Shown piece after piece: positions 16,970 through 17,491 of a stretch of DNA of 17,491 nt. Within the stretch, counting starts at the first letter, position 1; every line of letters begins with the position of its first letter. The DNA is taken from the NCBI GenBank assembly GCA_003024985.2, contig PXIH01S0017362.1. One strand, written 5' to 3'. The stretch comes from Euperipatoides rowelli. Lineage: Eukaryota > Onychophora > Udeonychophora > Euonychophora > Peripatopsidae. The notes beneath the pieces were generated by a model. The model was given only the letters and a program-made list of their open reading frames with translations, had not been told where the DNA came from and did not search any database. The position numbers were made by a program, and so were the translations under genes.

Positions 16970-17491
16970 TTCCAACTCTAAACTTAAAAGCAGGGTGCAA
17001 AATATTTTCAGGCAAACAAATTTCCCCAGAACATTGAATTATTTTGGAAAACTTTCCCCATCATTTCCCCCAAGGTCGTTCACAGAAAAAAAAAAATTGG
17101 AAGGGGAGGGGGGAAGGGTATATTTTTAGTTGTGGGTACTGGGTATTTTAATAAACTTTTTTTTTTTGATTTGAAGATTTATTACAATTTCTCTCTTGTG
17201 GTAACTATTATCAGCAAAAAATAGATGATCGGATTATGTTCAAAATTTACTGTTTTTTTTTTAAAAAAATTGTAAACAGCTTAATGTATACATTTGTGTA
17301 ATAGTGATTAAAAACTAACGTTCATCAAGATGAAAATCGAGAACTTGCCATCCTGGCAGCAGAATATTATATCTCTTTCTGCAATGCAGATGATTGCTTT
17401 CTGCGAATGGGGGGGGGGGCGGTCAACAACATAAATATTTGCTGTGCTTTATTTATTTTTATTTTTTCTAGAGCTAATTGACAGTGTTGGG
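16970..17491. other. Spacer with G runs, no gene seen
   Basis: Contains a purine-rich patch GGAAGGGGAGGGGGGAAGGG at 17098-17117 and a run of 12 G at 17409-17420, both able to form G-rich secondary structure. Nothing coding or repeat-like was recognised. Confidence 0.5.

Noticed and set aside
1-17491. tRNA, rRNA, CRISPR arrays, bacterial promoters or operons
   Set aside because: No tRNA B-box with cloverleaf potential, no rRNA signature and no regularly spaced direct repeats with unique spacers; the sequence is eukaryotic intergenic in character.

Overview
The window is AT-rich, intergenic-looking eukaryotic DNA. I found no intact protein-coding gene, tRNA, rRNA or CRISPR array. Almost everything recognisable is transposable-element debris: broken retroelement reading frames, short non-autonomous DNA transposons with inverted ends, tandem duplications and palindromes. 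The mix (Ty3/gypsy, Penelope-like GIY-YIG, two LINE lineages, piggyBac-like, hAT-like and a TA-target DNA transposon) points to an animal, probably an invertebrate. The species cannot be told from sequence alone. Four isolated N positions (629, 12173, 15176, 16928) suggest draft-assembly sequence.

Layout. 1-925: probable 3' end of a decayed Ty3/gypsy element on the + strand, with a vestige of the integrase tail, a polypurine tract at 555-569 and a 3' LTR at 570-925 carrying a duplicated AG-rich block. 1316-1467: GTTCC-rich, hAT-like relic. 1783-3806: candidate DNA transposon with GGAATCAG motifs near both ends in mostly opposite orientation, a broken minus-strand reading frame (2532-2743) and a four-copy 29-30 bp tandem array. 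4149-4891: piggyBac-like miniature element flanked by TTAA, with the asymmetric inner repeats typical of that family. 6555-7330: unidentified, degenerate minus-strand coding relic. 7479-8124: weak hAT-like structure. 10181-10652: hAT-like element whose left end and flank were recently duplicated in tandem (138 bp period). 11445-11800: 44 bp palindrome followed by an interspersed repeat with a 124 bp internal duplication. 11866-12548: miniature transposon with CCGTA ends, TA target duplication and about ten copies of a GGCGCTCTTG motif. 12639-13240: second TTAA-flanked element. 13740-14050: Penelope-like GIY-YIG relic (minus). 14126-14879: 3' end of a LINE (plus), with its 3' UTR hairpin and poly(A). 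14928-15180: gypsy integrase C-terminal relic (minus). 16499-16969: a second LINE reverse transcriptase relic (plus), ending near a TAA-repeat tail.

No genes act together here. The biological content is a stratified graveyard of mobile elements of different ages. A second, window-wide signal is a strong excess of short palindrome-like words (TAGGCTA/TAGCCTA, TAGGCCTA, TACCGGTA) that no single repeat family explains. I saw no convincing new functional system. The most checkable novelties are the miniature elements and the word bias.
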